Shown here: piece after piece, positions 10,201 through 20,745 of the stretch | Numbering within the stretch: the first letter of the stretch is position 1 | Layout of the letters: the number at the start of each line of letters is the position of its first letter | Assembly (NCBI GenBank): GCA_037501455.1 | Contig: CM074856.1 | Coordinates: forward strand, 89,168,001-89,232,000 | From: Lantana camara | Lineage: Eukaryota; Streptophyta; Magnoliopsida; Lamiales; Verbenaceae | Direction of reading: 5' to 3' | Length of the DNA stretch: 64,000 bases | Made by a program: the position numbers and the translations under genes | Notes under the pieces: model-generated | Seen by the model: only the letters and a program-made list of their open reading frames with translations | Databases searched by the model: none | Told to the model about the DNA's origin: nothing

Positions 10201-13200
10201 TAAAGCTAGAGGGTATGAAAGACACTAGAAGGACGAGATGGACGAGAAAGCTCGCTCGGCAATTCAATTGTCTTTGGCAAATGAAGTTTTGTAGGAGGTG
10301 GTCTCTAAAAAGACAAGAAAGGCACTATGAGAAAAATTAGAGTCTCTCTATTTGAAAAAGACTCTGACGAACAAGCTTTACAAAAAACAATGCTTGTATT
10401 CACTTCGAATAAGTTTTCAGCTGAAGGTGGAGTAATGAAAGTAATTAAAGGTGCATTGGTCGTGATAAAGGCTAGAAAAGCAGGAAGCCTATACATGTTA
10501 CAAGGCTCGATAGTGACCGGCTGCTGCGGTAGTTTCTTCATTGTCTATGCCGGACTTTAGTATTATAAAGTTATGGCATATGAGGCTCGGGCGTATGACT
10601 GAGAAGATTTGACCTTGTTAAACAAAATGACACTTGAGAATCTTGAAGACGTGTCAACTAAGCCTCTTCCAAAGGTTAAGTTCAAGCAATACTTGGACTT
10701 GATTGGTGTTACTAATAATTGAGTTTTATCTCGAAGGTGGAGCGAACCTACTATGGAATTTAAGCCAAGGTGGAGATTTGTTAAAGTGTGGCTTAAATTA
10801 ATTATCAAGAAAGTTGCATATTTATGAAGCCTAGTTGGCGCTGAGGTGGCGCCAAGATGATGCTGAGTTAGCACTGAGATTGGCGCTGAGTTGGCATCGA
10901 GTTGGCTCTGAGGTGGTGCTAAGTTGGCACGAGTTGGCACTGAGGTAGCGCCAGTTGTCATGGGGTTGTCGATGAGCTAGCACTAAGTTGGCGTACAAGT
11001 TGCCAACGTGTTAGCTCTGAGCTAGCGTCGAGTTATTGACAAGTTGACGTTGTCAATGAGATGTCACCGAGTTGTCATTACTATTCACATGACGGCTGGA
11101 ACTTTTCTATAAATAGAGGCTTCATTGTTTAGTTTCAAAGTGTCGTGAGGCCTAGAGCCCAGGCCAGGGAAAGGGGGCTAGGAGAAGAGGCCTAGAGCTA
11201 AGAGAAACAACCTCGAAAGCCTCAAGAGTCGAAGCAAAGTCCTAAGCTTCGTGAAAGCTTGTTGTGAGGCTTGTAAATTAGAGAGTTGGGAAACACTTGA
11301 GAGCTAATTCTTGTGATAGAATTGTGAGGTTCTCTGTGGGTGTTGAGTTAATTAGAGGATAGGTTTTTCTCTAATTGTTGTAAACTCTCTGTTATAGTGG
11401 AATCGCTCCCCTTGTTCGTGGACGTAGGCAAATTCTGCCTAACCACGTAAATTCTCGTGTCTTACCTTTTCGTTCTCTATTCTATATCATTTATTGTGGT
11501 TAATTCAAGAAACAATATACCATCCGGTCCGGGGTGTTATCCTAACAATAATATATTTGAGGGTTAATTACATCTAGACCCCTTCCGAGTTTAGTATATT
11601 ATAATTGGACCCCTGTTAGTCATTTTATTACAGTTTGATCCCTTCTAAAATTTCAAAATTACTAAACGGTGAAGAAAAGATACAATTTCGTTAAATATTT
11701 CACGGAATATTCTAAATAATTGTGAAATAACCATTATATTCAAAATAATTGTTTGTTTAACCATTTATTTATTTTAAAAAGACGTGATTTTTTTTTCCTA
11801 CTTTTATAAAACATGAACTTAGAACCAAACATAATGGTCATTTCACAATTATTTGGATTATAACGCAATTATTTGGAATATAAAGTGAAATATTTAACGG
11901 AATCGTACCTTTTCTTCACCGTTTAGTAATTTCGAAATTTTAGAAGGGGTCAAACTGTAATAAAATGATTAACAGGGGTCCAATTGTAATATACTAAACT
12001 CGGAAGGGGTCTAGATGTAATTAGCCCTATATTTGATATTATTCTACTATATATATATATATATATAATAAATAATTTCATATTATTCTACGAAATATTT
12101 TTAAAAATAAACTGTGTCAACAGAATGTTAGTTATTCTGAATTTAATGTATTTCCATATAATGAGCTATATTTTTTTAACTGGCTACTATGTCTTTTTGT
12201 TAGAGACATACAATGTTTTTTGTTAAGAGGCATCCAGCAAGAATCCCACTTCTATTATTTCCTCAATGTGATTATGCTTTCTCGGCATGCATGGATGGGT
12301 GAATTATACCGGATTATTTTAATTGCTCTTCGAATCTTCCATTTCCTTGAAAAATCTAAATGGTGTTTTATCTTATGTCTTGCTGAATGCAGGCTTCAAG
12401 CTATCCCTGCAAGTATAGGAGGATGTATTTCTCTTGTTGAAGTATGTCATGTTCTGTCCTCCCTTTTCCCGTTTCCCATTTCTTTCTTCCTAAAAAATAG
12501 TTGAACTAAAGAAGTTAATATAATTCTCATTCATCTGGGCTTGTCATCACTGCGGATCATTTTCTGGTCCTAAACACATCACTGTAACACTATTCACCTG
12601 GTTCAGTGTGCTGCAGGTTGATCTTTCATGTAATCTTCTGACTGAGTTGCCAGAGACATTTGGAAATTTACTTTCTTTGAAGGTTACTCACCATTTAGAC
12701 TTTTCTTTTCATGTTCTGACCTTCAGTAAAATTTGCTTACCTGCCAACTTATATAGTCAGAAGCCCAGTTTTAATTAATAGTTTGAACATCTTTATGTTT
12801 TTGAATACCATGCAGGCATTATATCTCGGTAATAATGGACTGAAGTCCCTGCCCAATACGCTATTTAAAATGTGCTTACAGCTTTCAATACTCGATCTTC
12901 ATGGCACAGAAATAACAATTGATGCTCTCCGCCAGGTAGATGACGTCCTTTTGACAAATTATTTTCTTTTGGTGTTTAGGCATAATTAAATTCATGTCCA
13001 TTTAATTGTTGATAATTAACTGATACCTCTTTTCGTTGCAAGATATTCGAGTCTAGAGGGCTTTAAAAATTCATTTAACCTTTTGTTAAAAGTTACATCT
13101 TTACCCTCTATTTTGCACGCAATGCGATGAACGTGCCTTTAAATGTATAATTGCACCAGTGCTGTTGTAATATGTACGTAAGCTTGTTTTAGTAATTCAC

Positions 13201-13781
13201 GTCATATTATCAGCATGTTCATTAGAGGCCTTCTCCCTGTTGAAATTTCACATAAAGCCACATATAAGATTAAGATGCTTAACAGAGCTATTTTCTTCTG
13301 TTTCTTTTTTTTCCCTTTTATTTTAAGTTGTCGGTAGACAAAATGAGGAATATTTTTACATAGACATGGTCTTGGTCTCTATATATTCATCAGATGGTCC
13401 AAATTATTTCACATTTTTTTAATTAATTCACAATAAAATCATTATGCAAAAGGTGGTGTAGTCCGAAACCTTTGGTGCATCCCAACCGGGAGATAAAATG
13501 TTTCAAAAGCTAGTTAGTTACGCCTAAGCTTTGACCTTGCTGAATTGCCATTAATATCAGGGAACTTAAGTCATTATGAATCTGGTTACATGAGATAAAT
13601 CTAATTGGTGATGGGTCCAATTAGTCCTTATCTTTATTGGACCTGACTGCATCATCTCATTTAACAGTTTGAAGGATGGGACAGTTTTGACAAGCGTCGT
13701 CGCTCAAAGCATCAGAAGCAACTTGATTTTCGGGTCACTGGATCTGCTGAATTTGATGAAGGTGCTGACAAAAACTGGTAA
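4219..13781 (+). CDS. Ubiquitin-like domain + leucine-rich-repeat protein (At2g30105-type), 10 exons
   Basis: Exons by reading frame and GT/AG sites: 4219-4393, 4501-4595, 4849-5007, 7078-7185, 7273-7373, 8420-8557, 12393-12441, 12617-12682, 12816-12935, 13668-13781. They join to 1125 nt, 374 residues, with no stop. Residues about 13-90 are a ubiquitin-like fold (IRLKLTIKFGGRSIPVEI; TIKELKSLL; GQKLIFKGKVL). Residues about 91-143 are a charged linker. From about 144 come LRRs of the plant intracellular/Ras-group type (RVLDVSQNSLSEVPAKI, LKQLFIASNKLTSLPNEIG, VDLSCNLLTELPETFGN, ALYLGNNGLKSLPNTLF). The C-terminus is a basic conserved tail ending ADKNW. Order and length fit the plant family named for Arabidopsis At2g30105. 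The molecular role is not established; ubiquitin-related signalling is only suggested by the domain. The ATG sits in a favourable context (aATGg). Introns 3 and 6 are swollen by repeats, yet all splice sites look intact, so I judge it functional. Confidence 0.92.
5535..6063 (+). repeat. Three degenerate tandem copies of a ~186-bp unit in intron 3
   Basis: The block 'taggctaac...atac' recurs at 5552, 5741 and 5924, followed each time by 'ttactagtt.atg.cttgtattgatgccttctg' and 'atgcttat.tg.tat', giving periods of 189 and 183 bp. Copies differ by point changes and small indels. It lies between exon 3 and exon 4 of the ubiquitin-like/LRR gene. Intron sequence around it (5008-7077) shows no coding signal that I trust. 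Confidence 0.85.
9085..9345 (+). repeat. Degenerate ~11-bp minisatellite (GTTGGCGCTGA-like) in LTR
   Basis: The left LTR of the intron 6 copia element opens with many imperfect units such as gttggcgctga, gttggcattga, gttggtgctga and gttgtcaatga. The right LTR carries the same array at about 10832-11085. Unit order differs slightly between the two LTRs, so the array has changed since insertion. Confidence 0.8.
10090..10730 (+). pseudogene. Remnant of copia gag and gag-pre-integrase region
   Basis: Broken frames in the internal part of the intron 6 element resemble copia Gag (FDRKINFTLWQIRMRAILV near 10118-10175) and then jump to a gag-pre-integrase-like piece (FSAEGGVMKVIKGALVV, 10417-10470, followed by LWHMRLGRMTEK near 10575). 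The zinc knuckle and protease that should lie between are missing, so this is an internal deletion plus several stops. No protein is expected. Confidence 0.7.
11561..12027. mobile_element. Mutator-type foldback MITE in intron 6
   Basis: The ends are long inverted repeats: GGGTTAATTACATCTAGACC at the left and its complement (GGGGTCTAGATGTAATTAGCCC region) at the right. Complementarity extends inward for roughly 150-165 bp, including the 'ttcaccgtttagtaat' block. A perfect 9-bp target duplication TATATTTGA lies at 11552-11560 and 12028-12036. It has no coding capacity. It sits next to the copia element in the same intron, so the pre-mRNA would contain a long hairpin. Confidence 0.88.
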
Positions 13782-14580
13782 TGGAGCTAATTTACTTGGA
13801 GATAAGCCTCGCCATGCCAAAAAGTTTCTATTGATCTCTTCTTGCATTATAGATTGACAATGCTTTCAAGCCTTGAATGTTATACTTGAATGTTATACCA
13901 TCTTGGTATGTTTGCTTGCTATCATGTGATTGGCCATGATATGTATTCATGGGATGATTAAGAAAACAGGGTGTCATTTATCAGTTCTGCCCTGTTGAGT
14001 GTCTGGTTGGACTTTCGTATGATTGTTTTCTACCATTTGTGGTTTTTGAGCAAAAATATAATTTCTAGAAATTAATGTCCAGATATTTTGTCTAGAGAAT
14101 TATCAAGCATTAGTTAAATAATTTATTTTCGGATAATAAAACTAATTAAGCCGATTATTACTAAATATTTTGAACGAGGATGAATTGAGTTCATCCTAGG
14201 GGTGAGACAAGACTCAATGACACCAAATAAACTACGAACGACATCAGTGAAAGTCACGAAATCACCTAGAAATGCAAGCATATTCATACATATAATTATG
14301 CATAACTTATGTAAACATGTGATTTCATTTCTGTGTTATGATTCCAGTAATATACCAGTCCAATAAACACCACAAATGCAAGGATATTTACAGCCAAAGT
14401 TGCAGAAAAGAGAGTGATAGTGTCGGAAAGAGAGGTCAGATTATACAGAGAGGAAAATAGGGAGTATAAAATATCGATGAAACTATCACCTAAATTCGTA
14501 GTCCAAGAATGCTCATACAAGTGCAACATATATAGTTCCTCCTAACAACCAAGCTACTGCCAAAACTAATTTAAAAATGG
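13782..14580. other. 3' flank of the LRR gene and AT-rich spacer
   Basis: The first few hundred bases after the stop codon probably hold the 3' UTR; I cannot place the poly(A) site reliably. The rest is AT-rich with no recognisable gene. A 77-codon minus-strand frame at 14296-14529 has one hydrophobic stretch but no family resemblance that I can name. Confidence 0.5.
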
Positions 14581-14849
14581 ATTAACTCTGGTAACTCAAA
14601 CATTTAAGGAAGAGAATAAAACGTAATACATTGAACAAGCATTTTTATTAGTAAACTTGTCCCTCCAAAACGACGTCGCAACCCAAGAGTTGTTATCAAA
14701 ACCATCACAAAAATGAATTAACTCTACTAACTCAAAACATTGAAGGAAAAAAAGAATAAAACGTAATACATTAAACAAGCGTTTTTATTAGTAAACCCGT
14801 CCCTCCAAAATGACGTCGCAGCCCAAGAGTTGTTATCAAAACCATCACA
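14581..14849. repeat. 136-bp tandem duplication
   Basis: The block starting 'attaactct' at 14581 recurs at 14717 with the same order of words (acgtaatacatt, tttttattagtaaac, gtccctccaaaa, gacgtcgca, cccaagagttgttatcaaaaccatcac). It adjoins the chromodomain remnant and probably derives from the tail of that retrotransposon. Confidence 0.85.
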
Positions 14850-14880
14850 GCCACTTGAAGAAACGTAATCCACGTTTTGG

Positions 14881-15212
14881 CGCTTCTCTTTAATGGAGAT
14901 CATAACATTACTCACTCCTATTTCAAAATCTTGACCCTAATATTCTAATTGACGAAACTGTTGGGTAATTACATGATAATCTTCCCACGTGGACTCACTT
15001 TATGAAAGATGTGCCCACTTCACAAATATATCAGGAACAACAACATTGTTCCTTTTGATTATTTTGCGAGTCATAATCCCAAGAGGTTGGAGTGAAATTT
15101 GTGTTGATGTGTCAAATTCAAGTAGCTCTGAAATCAACCTAGCACCACCTCCAATTCTTAGTTTGAGCTTGTGGTTTAGTAAATTTAATTCTTGCATGCT
15201 TTTAAGATTCAT
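14881..15212 (-). pseudogene. Remnant of Ty3/gypsy pol C-terminus with chromodomain
   Basis: Read on the minus strand, the segment gives PLGIMTRKIIKRNNVVVPD, then IFVKWAHLS, and after an in-frame stop STWEDYHVITQQF. This is the pattern of the chromodomain at the end of chromovirus integrases (variable link, VKW, then TWE and a short helix). Nothing of RT or integrase core survives upstream, and the frame has stops, so it is a decayed fragment. It is roughly collinear with the 136-bp duplication that follows it. Confidence 0.65.
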
Positions 15213-15289
15213 CCTGAAAATATAGTTAAAAATATAAATTTCTGTTTCTTTGAATGACCAAAGTGGAAATTGAACTTGTGCAGTAAAGG

Positions 15290-15820
15290 AAGGGAAACGT
15301 TTTGAGTCACCCTCAAACGTTCTTCATGCGGTAATGAATTTTCCGTTCCTTGATCAATTCCTTCCTTCAAACCTCCAAAGTAGAAGCTATCTAGAATGTA
15401 TTCACATCAGTCCTACACAAATCAAATTAGTGAGTATGCTAGTAATATAATATGTGTATTAAAAGAAACCTGAAATGAGATAAAGAGAGCAAGAAATTTC
15501 TCCCATAAAACCCAATTGATGTGTGAAATAATTCACACTTGAACTAAAAAACAAGCTCCACCTTTTCTACAGGTTAGAGTTGAGAAAGTTTTTCTTTTCT
15601 TTTATCCAGAATAAAGAATGACGATTCGGAATGCCTGTCTAAGAGAATGAGAAAAAACTCTTCTCTTTTAATCTGATAAGAAATGTATTCCTTAGAGAGA
15701 GAGGGAGGGTTTCTTTTTATTCTCTAACTCTATTTTAAGTCATAAGAATATGATATAACTAATTAATAATCATATTATTAATTATTATATTTATCCTAAC
15801 TACTTTAGGATATTATGTGA
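15290..15820 (-). mobile_element. Diverged copia LTR fragment
   Basis: Plus-strand words such as 'ctccaaagtagaagctatctagaatgtattcacatcagtcctac' region (15373-15418) and 'gtgagtatgctag' follow the same order as the big copia LTR (20731-20745 continued at 31491-31560). The match is strongly diverged and without clear ends, so it is an old insertion of the same or a sister copia family. Confidence 0.5.
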
Positions 15821-17267
15821 CGCCCCGTCCGTACAGGTTCGTGCCTCGTGTGAGTTTAATATATTGATTGCACCAAAATAAATAAATAATTATTCAAAGA
15901 AATTTATAATAATTATAATAATTTGATTATAGTGATGGGTCCCACTAATTGGCCCAACACATACATAAGCCCAAAGTTCATTGGGCAATAATTTTGTGCC
16001 TCTCATGTGTTAAAAGCTGCAGGAACACTTCTAAAAATATGATTTTATTGTGTGTGTCGTGTTGGACACTGCTCACATGGAAAATTAAAAAAAAAATCTG
16101 TATTATCGTATTTATATCGTATCGTACTCCTATCGCACATGCATAGAGTGTACAGAATTACTAGTTTATATTAATAAATTGTATCCGAAAGAGGAATATA
16201 GTCGTTATAACAATTACTTCCCTTTTTTTTTTCTTCTTAAAAAAAATGTTTGTAACAATATATCTCTAGCCCCAAATTACAAATAGTCTACTTGTAAAAT
16301 TTTAAAGTATGATCCGATATTTGCATTGAAAAAAATATTGTAATATATAAATAATAATAATAATCAACTAGTAATTTTGTACATTCGATCTATGGACAAA
16401 TAAAAAATAATTATTGTATAAATATATTAAGATTAAAAAGTTTTTTTTAAATATATACTCTATAATTATTTTTAATAAAATCACTAATTTGTGATTAAAA
16501 AATAAATAAGTAGCATAAGATAATGTTATATTAATAATTATAAAAATTTAATATATAAATGAAAATTGATAAAAATTATAATAAAAAAAAAGAAAAAAAG
16601 AATGCAAGTGATTAGACAAAAAAAAAAAAGAGAAAAGTTAAGAAGAGAAGTGATGAGACAGAAAAGATAAATTAAGGAACATGGAAGAGATAAAACTGGA
16701 TAAAATCAATTAATAAATAAATAGAAAATAAATTATATTTAGAGTTCAAAATATCAAACTTGGGTCTCTCACTTAATATATATGCGGGGAATTATAAACA
16801 CTAATCTATTTAATAAAATTTGGATTCAAATTAAATTATCCGTTTGTATAAGATTAGTTAGAGCGTAAGCCGAAGTGAAGTGAACTTACCATTTACCTAA
16901 AATAGGGATAAGATGTATCCATATAAACTTAATCTCCGGATATATATCAAAAACTATCTAAAACCATCTTGTTAAGCGATAATACGTACGAATTCTTTTA
17001 CCAAGTCTCAAATACCTTCATAAATATATGATCTGCTAGAGTTCTCAATAAACAAGACTGTGATCTATACAACCGCATCGCATATCCAGTACTCCTTTCT
17101 GCTCTCCATACTTCAAACGTGGCACTGTGCCCTTCAATGCTGCCAAGTTCCGGTATTATCCCTCAAACCTACTCATTTCTGAAAAGCGAAAAGAAAATAA
17201 TATCACCATATCAACGGCTTTTTAATTATTCGTTTTTGGATTTGATTTCCCCCGAGTAAAATATCTT
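15821..17267. other. AT-rich intergenic spacer upstream of the transporter gene
   Basis: It begins with TGTGACGCCCCGTCCGTAC, similar to the start of long gypsy-type LTRs (compare 48539), which may be a small LTR remnant. The rest is very AT-rich with A and T runs. I see no gene. Confidence 0.5.
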
Positions 17268-17275
17268 TATATATA
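17268..17275 (+). promoter_or_regulatory. Possible TATA box of transporter gene
   Basis: TATATATA lies 37-44 bp before the chosen start codon. If used, the 5' UTR would be only about 10-15 nt, which is short, so transcription may start elsewhere. Confidence 0.35.
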
Positions 17276-17311
17276 CAGAAATCTCGACACACGGGCTTGA
17301 TTAGGCTCCCC

Positions 17312-18837
17312 ATGGAGATCGAGCAGAAGCGGATGAGTCGACTCAACAAATATGCACTCGCTTGTGCCCTTTTGGCTTCCACCAATTCAATTCTCTTGGG
17401 CTACGGTAATCTCATTATTGAATCTTTCTCTTGTTTCTGACTAAACTGTGATCCCAAATTATGTATATCGGATGTCCACTAATTAATATTTGCCTTGCAG
17501 ATATTGGTGTGATGAGTGGAGCCGCCCTTTTCATCAAAGAAAACCTCAAGATTTCATCACTTCAAGAGGAGATTTTGGTGGGCTCTTTGAATGTTTCGTC
17601 GTTGATCGGGTCATTATCCTCCGGAAAGACTTCCGATTGGATCGGGCGGCGTTACACCATTGTCTTGTCCGCGGCCACTTTCTTGATCGGCGCTCTCCTG
17701 ATGGGCCTCGCCCCCTCTTACCCCTTTCTCATCGCCGGCAGGATCATTGCCGGAATCGGAGTTGGATTCTCTCTAATGATTGCTCCCATTTACACGGCGG
17801 AGGTTTCTCCTGCCGTCACCCGTGGCTTTCTCACCTCCTTCCCGGAAATATTCATCAACGTGGGGATCTTACTGGGCTACGTCCTTAACTATGCGTTATC
17901 TGGTCTTCCATCGCATTTTAACTGGCGGCTGATGCTTGGCCTCGCCGCCGTTCCGGCCTTGGGAATAGCCGCTGGCGTCATGGTCATGCCGGAGTCGCCG
18001 AGGTGGTTGGTCATGAAAGGTAAAATAGGAGAGGCCAAAAGGGTACTCCAGAGGACGTCGGAGAGTGAAGAAGAGGCGGAGATGAGACTGCAGCAAATAA
18101 CAACCGCCGCTGCTGCTGCAACATCCGGTGATGATTGGCATGGGCAAGGTGTTTGGAAGGAACTGCTGAGACCTTCTAAACCATTGCGCCGGATGCTGGT
18201 GGCCGCCATAGGAATCAACTTCTTCATGCAGGCCTCCGAAAACGACGCGGTGGTATACTACACGCCGGAGGTGTTCAAGGCCTCCGGAATTCGTAGCCGG
18301 AGAGGCCTTGTCGGAGTTACTGTCATTATGGGCATAGCGAAGACTTCTTTTGTTTTGGTATCTGCACTTTTTTTAGACCACTATGGGAGGCGGCCTTTAT
18401 TGCTATTGGGCTCGATAGGGATGGTAGTTTCCCTTGCTGGGCTGGGCCTTGGGTCAAAATTTCTAGAGCATAGGGATCATAAGCCTATCTGGGCCATAGC
18501 CCTCTCTGTTGTGACAGTATGCGCGGATGTTTCGTTTTTCTCAATTGGGCTTGGGCCAATAACATGGGTGTACTCTTCTGAGATTTTCCCACTAAGGCTG
18601 CGGGCACAAGGCGCAAGTTTAGCAATTTCTATTAACCGGCTAGTGAGCGGAGCGGTGTCAATGTCATTTCTTAGCATTTCAAAGAAGATAAGTTTTGGAG
18701 GAACCTTTTTTCTGCTTGCTGGGATAATGGTGTTTGGGTCCATCTTCTTTTACTTTTTATTGCCTGAAACGAGAGGCAAGAGTTTGGAGGAGATTGGGGA
18801 GTTATTTGAAGACAAAGATTCGAAGACGAGGACCTAA
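17312..18837 (+). CDS. MFS polyol/monosaccharide transporter (PLT/PMT type), 2 exons
   Basis: Exon 1 is 17312-17405, intron 17406-17500 (GT...TTGCAG), exon 2 17501-18837; the product is 476 residues. The start MEIEQKRMSRLNKYALACAL suits the family, whose first helix ends in GYDIGVMSGA (30-39). Sugar-porter signatures are present: DWIGRR (77-82) between helices 2 and 3, PESPRWL (195-201) at the end of the N-terminal half, DHYGRRP (324-330), and PETRGKS (453-459) after helix 12. A hydrophilic central loop (about 202-260) separates two six-helix halves. The family imports polyols such as sorbitol or mannitol and some monosaccharides with protons across the plasma membrane. Odd: the helix 7 motif, normally rich in Gln-Gln and Gly-Ile, reads FFMQASENDAVVYY (272-285), so the substrate may differ or activity may be weak. 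The frame is open throughout. Confidence 0.92.
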
Positions 18838-19602
18838 CTCGTTTTGTGTAGGCATTAGATGCCCAACCATTTGTCAACATGAGCCCCTTGTAATCCACTT
18901 GAGTTTTCACTAGTTTGATGAAATTTTTATTTACCAGGAAAAGTAGTAAGAAAAATGACAAATACTGACACCATTGTATGTAGATATTTACATTTAATCA
19001 ATAATTTATACTTTTGCCTGCAAGATTTGAATGCATAGTAAAAACAGAAAAAAGTTGTCAGGATATGAGTTAGTGGAAAAGATTAAAAGAAGATTTGAAT
19101 GCATAACTGGGGATATGAGTTGGTGGAGGATATGAATTAGGGGAAAATCGGAGGATTCACTTTGTATTAACTTCACATCAGGTATGTAGAATTGTATACC
19201 ATCGTACTTTTAAATTATAATCCAATCACCTTTTTATATTTTATTTTTACAATTCAAGAGATCATACTATGATATGACATCCATTTGACTATATTTTATT
19301 GTCATTGTATTTTTTAAATATTTTTTAATTTTATTTTTAAACACACAACTACGCATATATATTAAAAAATGAGATAAATGAAACTCAAATAGAATAATAA
19401 TCAATACTATTATTTTAAAATAATAACAAAACAGTTTTTTAATATCAATAAAAATTTATATATATCATTATAATTTATTTATTTTATTGTCCAAACAAAG
19501 TAAATTATAAATGTGACGTAATTTATCTTTATATAATATAAATTATTTAATTATTAAGACATAAATAAAAAAGTAGAAGAAGACACTCCTACATTTTATA
19601 TA
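18838..19602. other. 3' flank of transporter gene and AT-rich spacer
   Basis: Probable 3' UTR at the start, then AT-rich DNA. A short direct repeat 'agatttgaatgcata' occurs at about 19024 and 19092. No gene is visible. Confidence 0.5.
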
Positions 19603-19893
19603 CGGGGAATTCCCGAAAACTCCCCAAATGATAAGTCCAATTCCTTTTAGCTCCCCATTTTAAAAAATGATGTATTAAAACTCAAGAATCGCGTATCTAA
19701 AACCCCAAATGATGTATTTGAAATACAAGGAAAAAATCATGTATCTAAATCCCAGAATCGCGTATCTAAATCCCAGAATTGCGTATCTAAATCCCAGAAT
19801 CGTGTATCTAAAACCCCAAATGATGTATTTGAAAATGGGGAGCTAAAAGGAATTTTTCAAACCCATGGGGAGTTTTAAAAAATTGCCCCTATA
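19603..19893 (+). mobile_element. MITE copy 2 (same family as 3804-4062)
   Basis: It opens CGGGGAATTCCC and continues in the same word order as the reverse complement of the 3804-4062 element (ctccccaaatgataag, ccaattcc, actcaagaatcgcgtatctaaa). Near its middle are four tandem copies of 'cgtatctaaatcccagaat'. The right end is at 19889-19893; TTTTATATA at 19594-19602 and 19894-19902 may be the target duplication, but AT richness makes this uncertain. Confidence 0.75.
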
Positions 19894-20556
19894 TTTTATA
19901 TATTTTTTTTTTGGGGAAAGTCGTAAAATTGGGACATTAACCACCCACAATTTGCATTTTTGGAACTCTTCATTTTTCGGTAGCAAAATAACCTCATAAA
20001 TCTAAAAAATTTGCAATTTGGTAACAAATCTCACCGGAAATATGACATCTATATCGGAAAATCACACATATACGCCATGTGTACCCTACTTGTTTTTCTC
20101 TAATTATGTGGATAAACACTTGAGAAGAATATTTTCCACTGAAATAATGATATGAACTTAAAAAAAATAATTAAAAACTAAATAAAATATTTAAATTAAA
20201 AAATGAAAAATATATTTAACTTTAACTTTAAATTTATCTTGTTTTTTTCATTTATATTTCCAATAATATTCCAAAATTATTTAAATTAAATATTTTTACC
20301 CTAACAAAATTAAAAGTTTTTTTTTTTAAAATTTTCATTTATATATATACATAATATGCATATATATTTTTGAAATAACATATTAATTACTAAGAATAAT
20401 GTATACAAGCCACCAAATCAGACCACCACCAATCCCCTCCCAAATGCCACACACTCGTCCGTCTAGTGCACCACCGCCTTCCCCTATTGATGCAGCACCA
20501 TCACCTTCCCCCCCACCACGACGCATCACCAGCAGCCCCCTTCTCTATGTTGCCGC
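19894..20556. other. AT-rich spacer with a proline-rich open stretch
   Basis: No recognisable gene. 20399-20556 encodes a Pro/Ser-rich stretch in two frames that runs into the copia LTR at 20557; low-complexity C-rich DNA explains it. The 5 bp before the LTR (GCCGC, 20552-20556) should be the left target duplication of the copia element. Confidence 0.5.
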
Positions 20557-20745
20557 TGTTGGAAAACACGAAAGAGTTGAGCAGCGAAAGTTTAAAATTT
20601 TTCAAAAGTTTAATTGTTGTCTTGCAATTTTCGTATCGTAACGTTGGGTGCTATAGAAACTTTCTAGTGATGTCGTTACCGCCTAACGAACACCCTTCAA
20701 GCGAAATCCCTCGAACGGCCTTCAAATTAGACTCCAAAGTAGAAG
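20557..20745 (-). repeat. Copia left LTR, piece 1
   Basis: Starts TGTTGGAAAACACGAAAG and matches the right LTR at 56597 onward. It ends at AGAAG (20741-20745), the target duplication of the inserted gag-only element, and resumes at 31491. Confidence 0.9.

Larger units (their letters stand above)
9040..11547 (+). mobile_element. Deleted Ty1/copia element in intron 6, with both LTRs
   Basis: LTRs TGTTAAAG...CCTAACA at 9040-9819 (780 bp) and 10779-11547 (769 bp) flank only 959 bp of internal DNA. The target duplication is ATAAT (9035-9039 and 11548-11552). The primer-binding site TGGTATCAGAGC at 9823-9834 fits initiator tRNA-Met, and AAGGTGGAGATT (10767-10778) is the polypurine tract. So the element is complete at its ends but lacks protease, integrase, RT and RNase H. 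It lies in the sense direction of the host gene within the 3835-bp intron 8558-12392. Confidence 0.92.

Noticed and set aside
14296..14529. 77-codon minus-strand ORF with a hydrophobic segment
   Set aside because: No family resemblance, AT-rich context and no promoter or splice support; such frames are common by chance here.
17490..17888. Alternative-frame ORF in the transporter gene
   Set aside because: The main frame has all sugar-porter motifs; this is a shadow.
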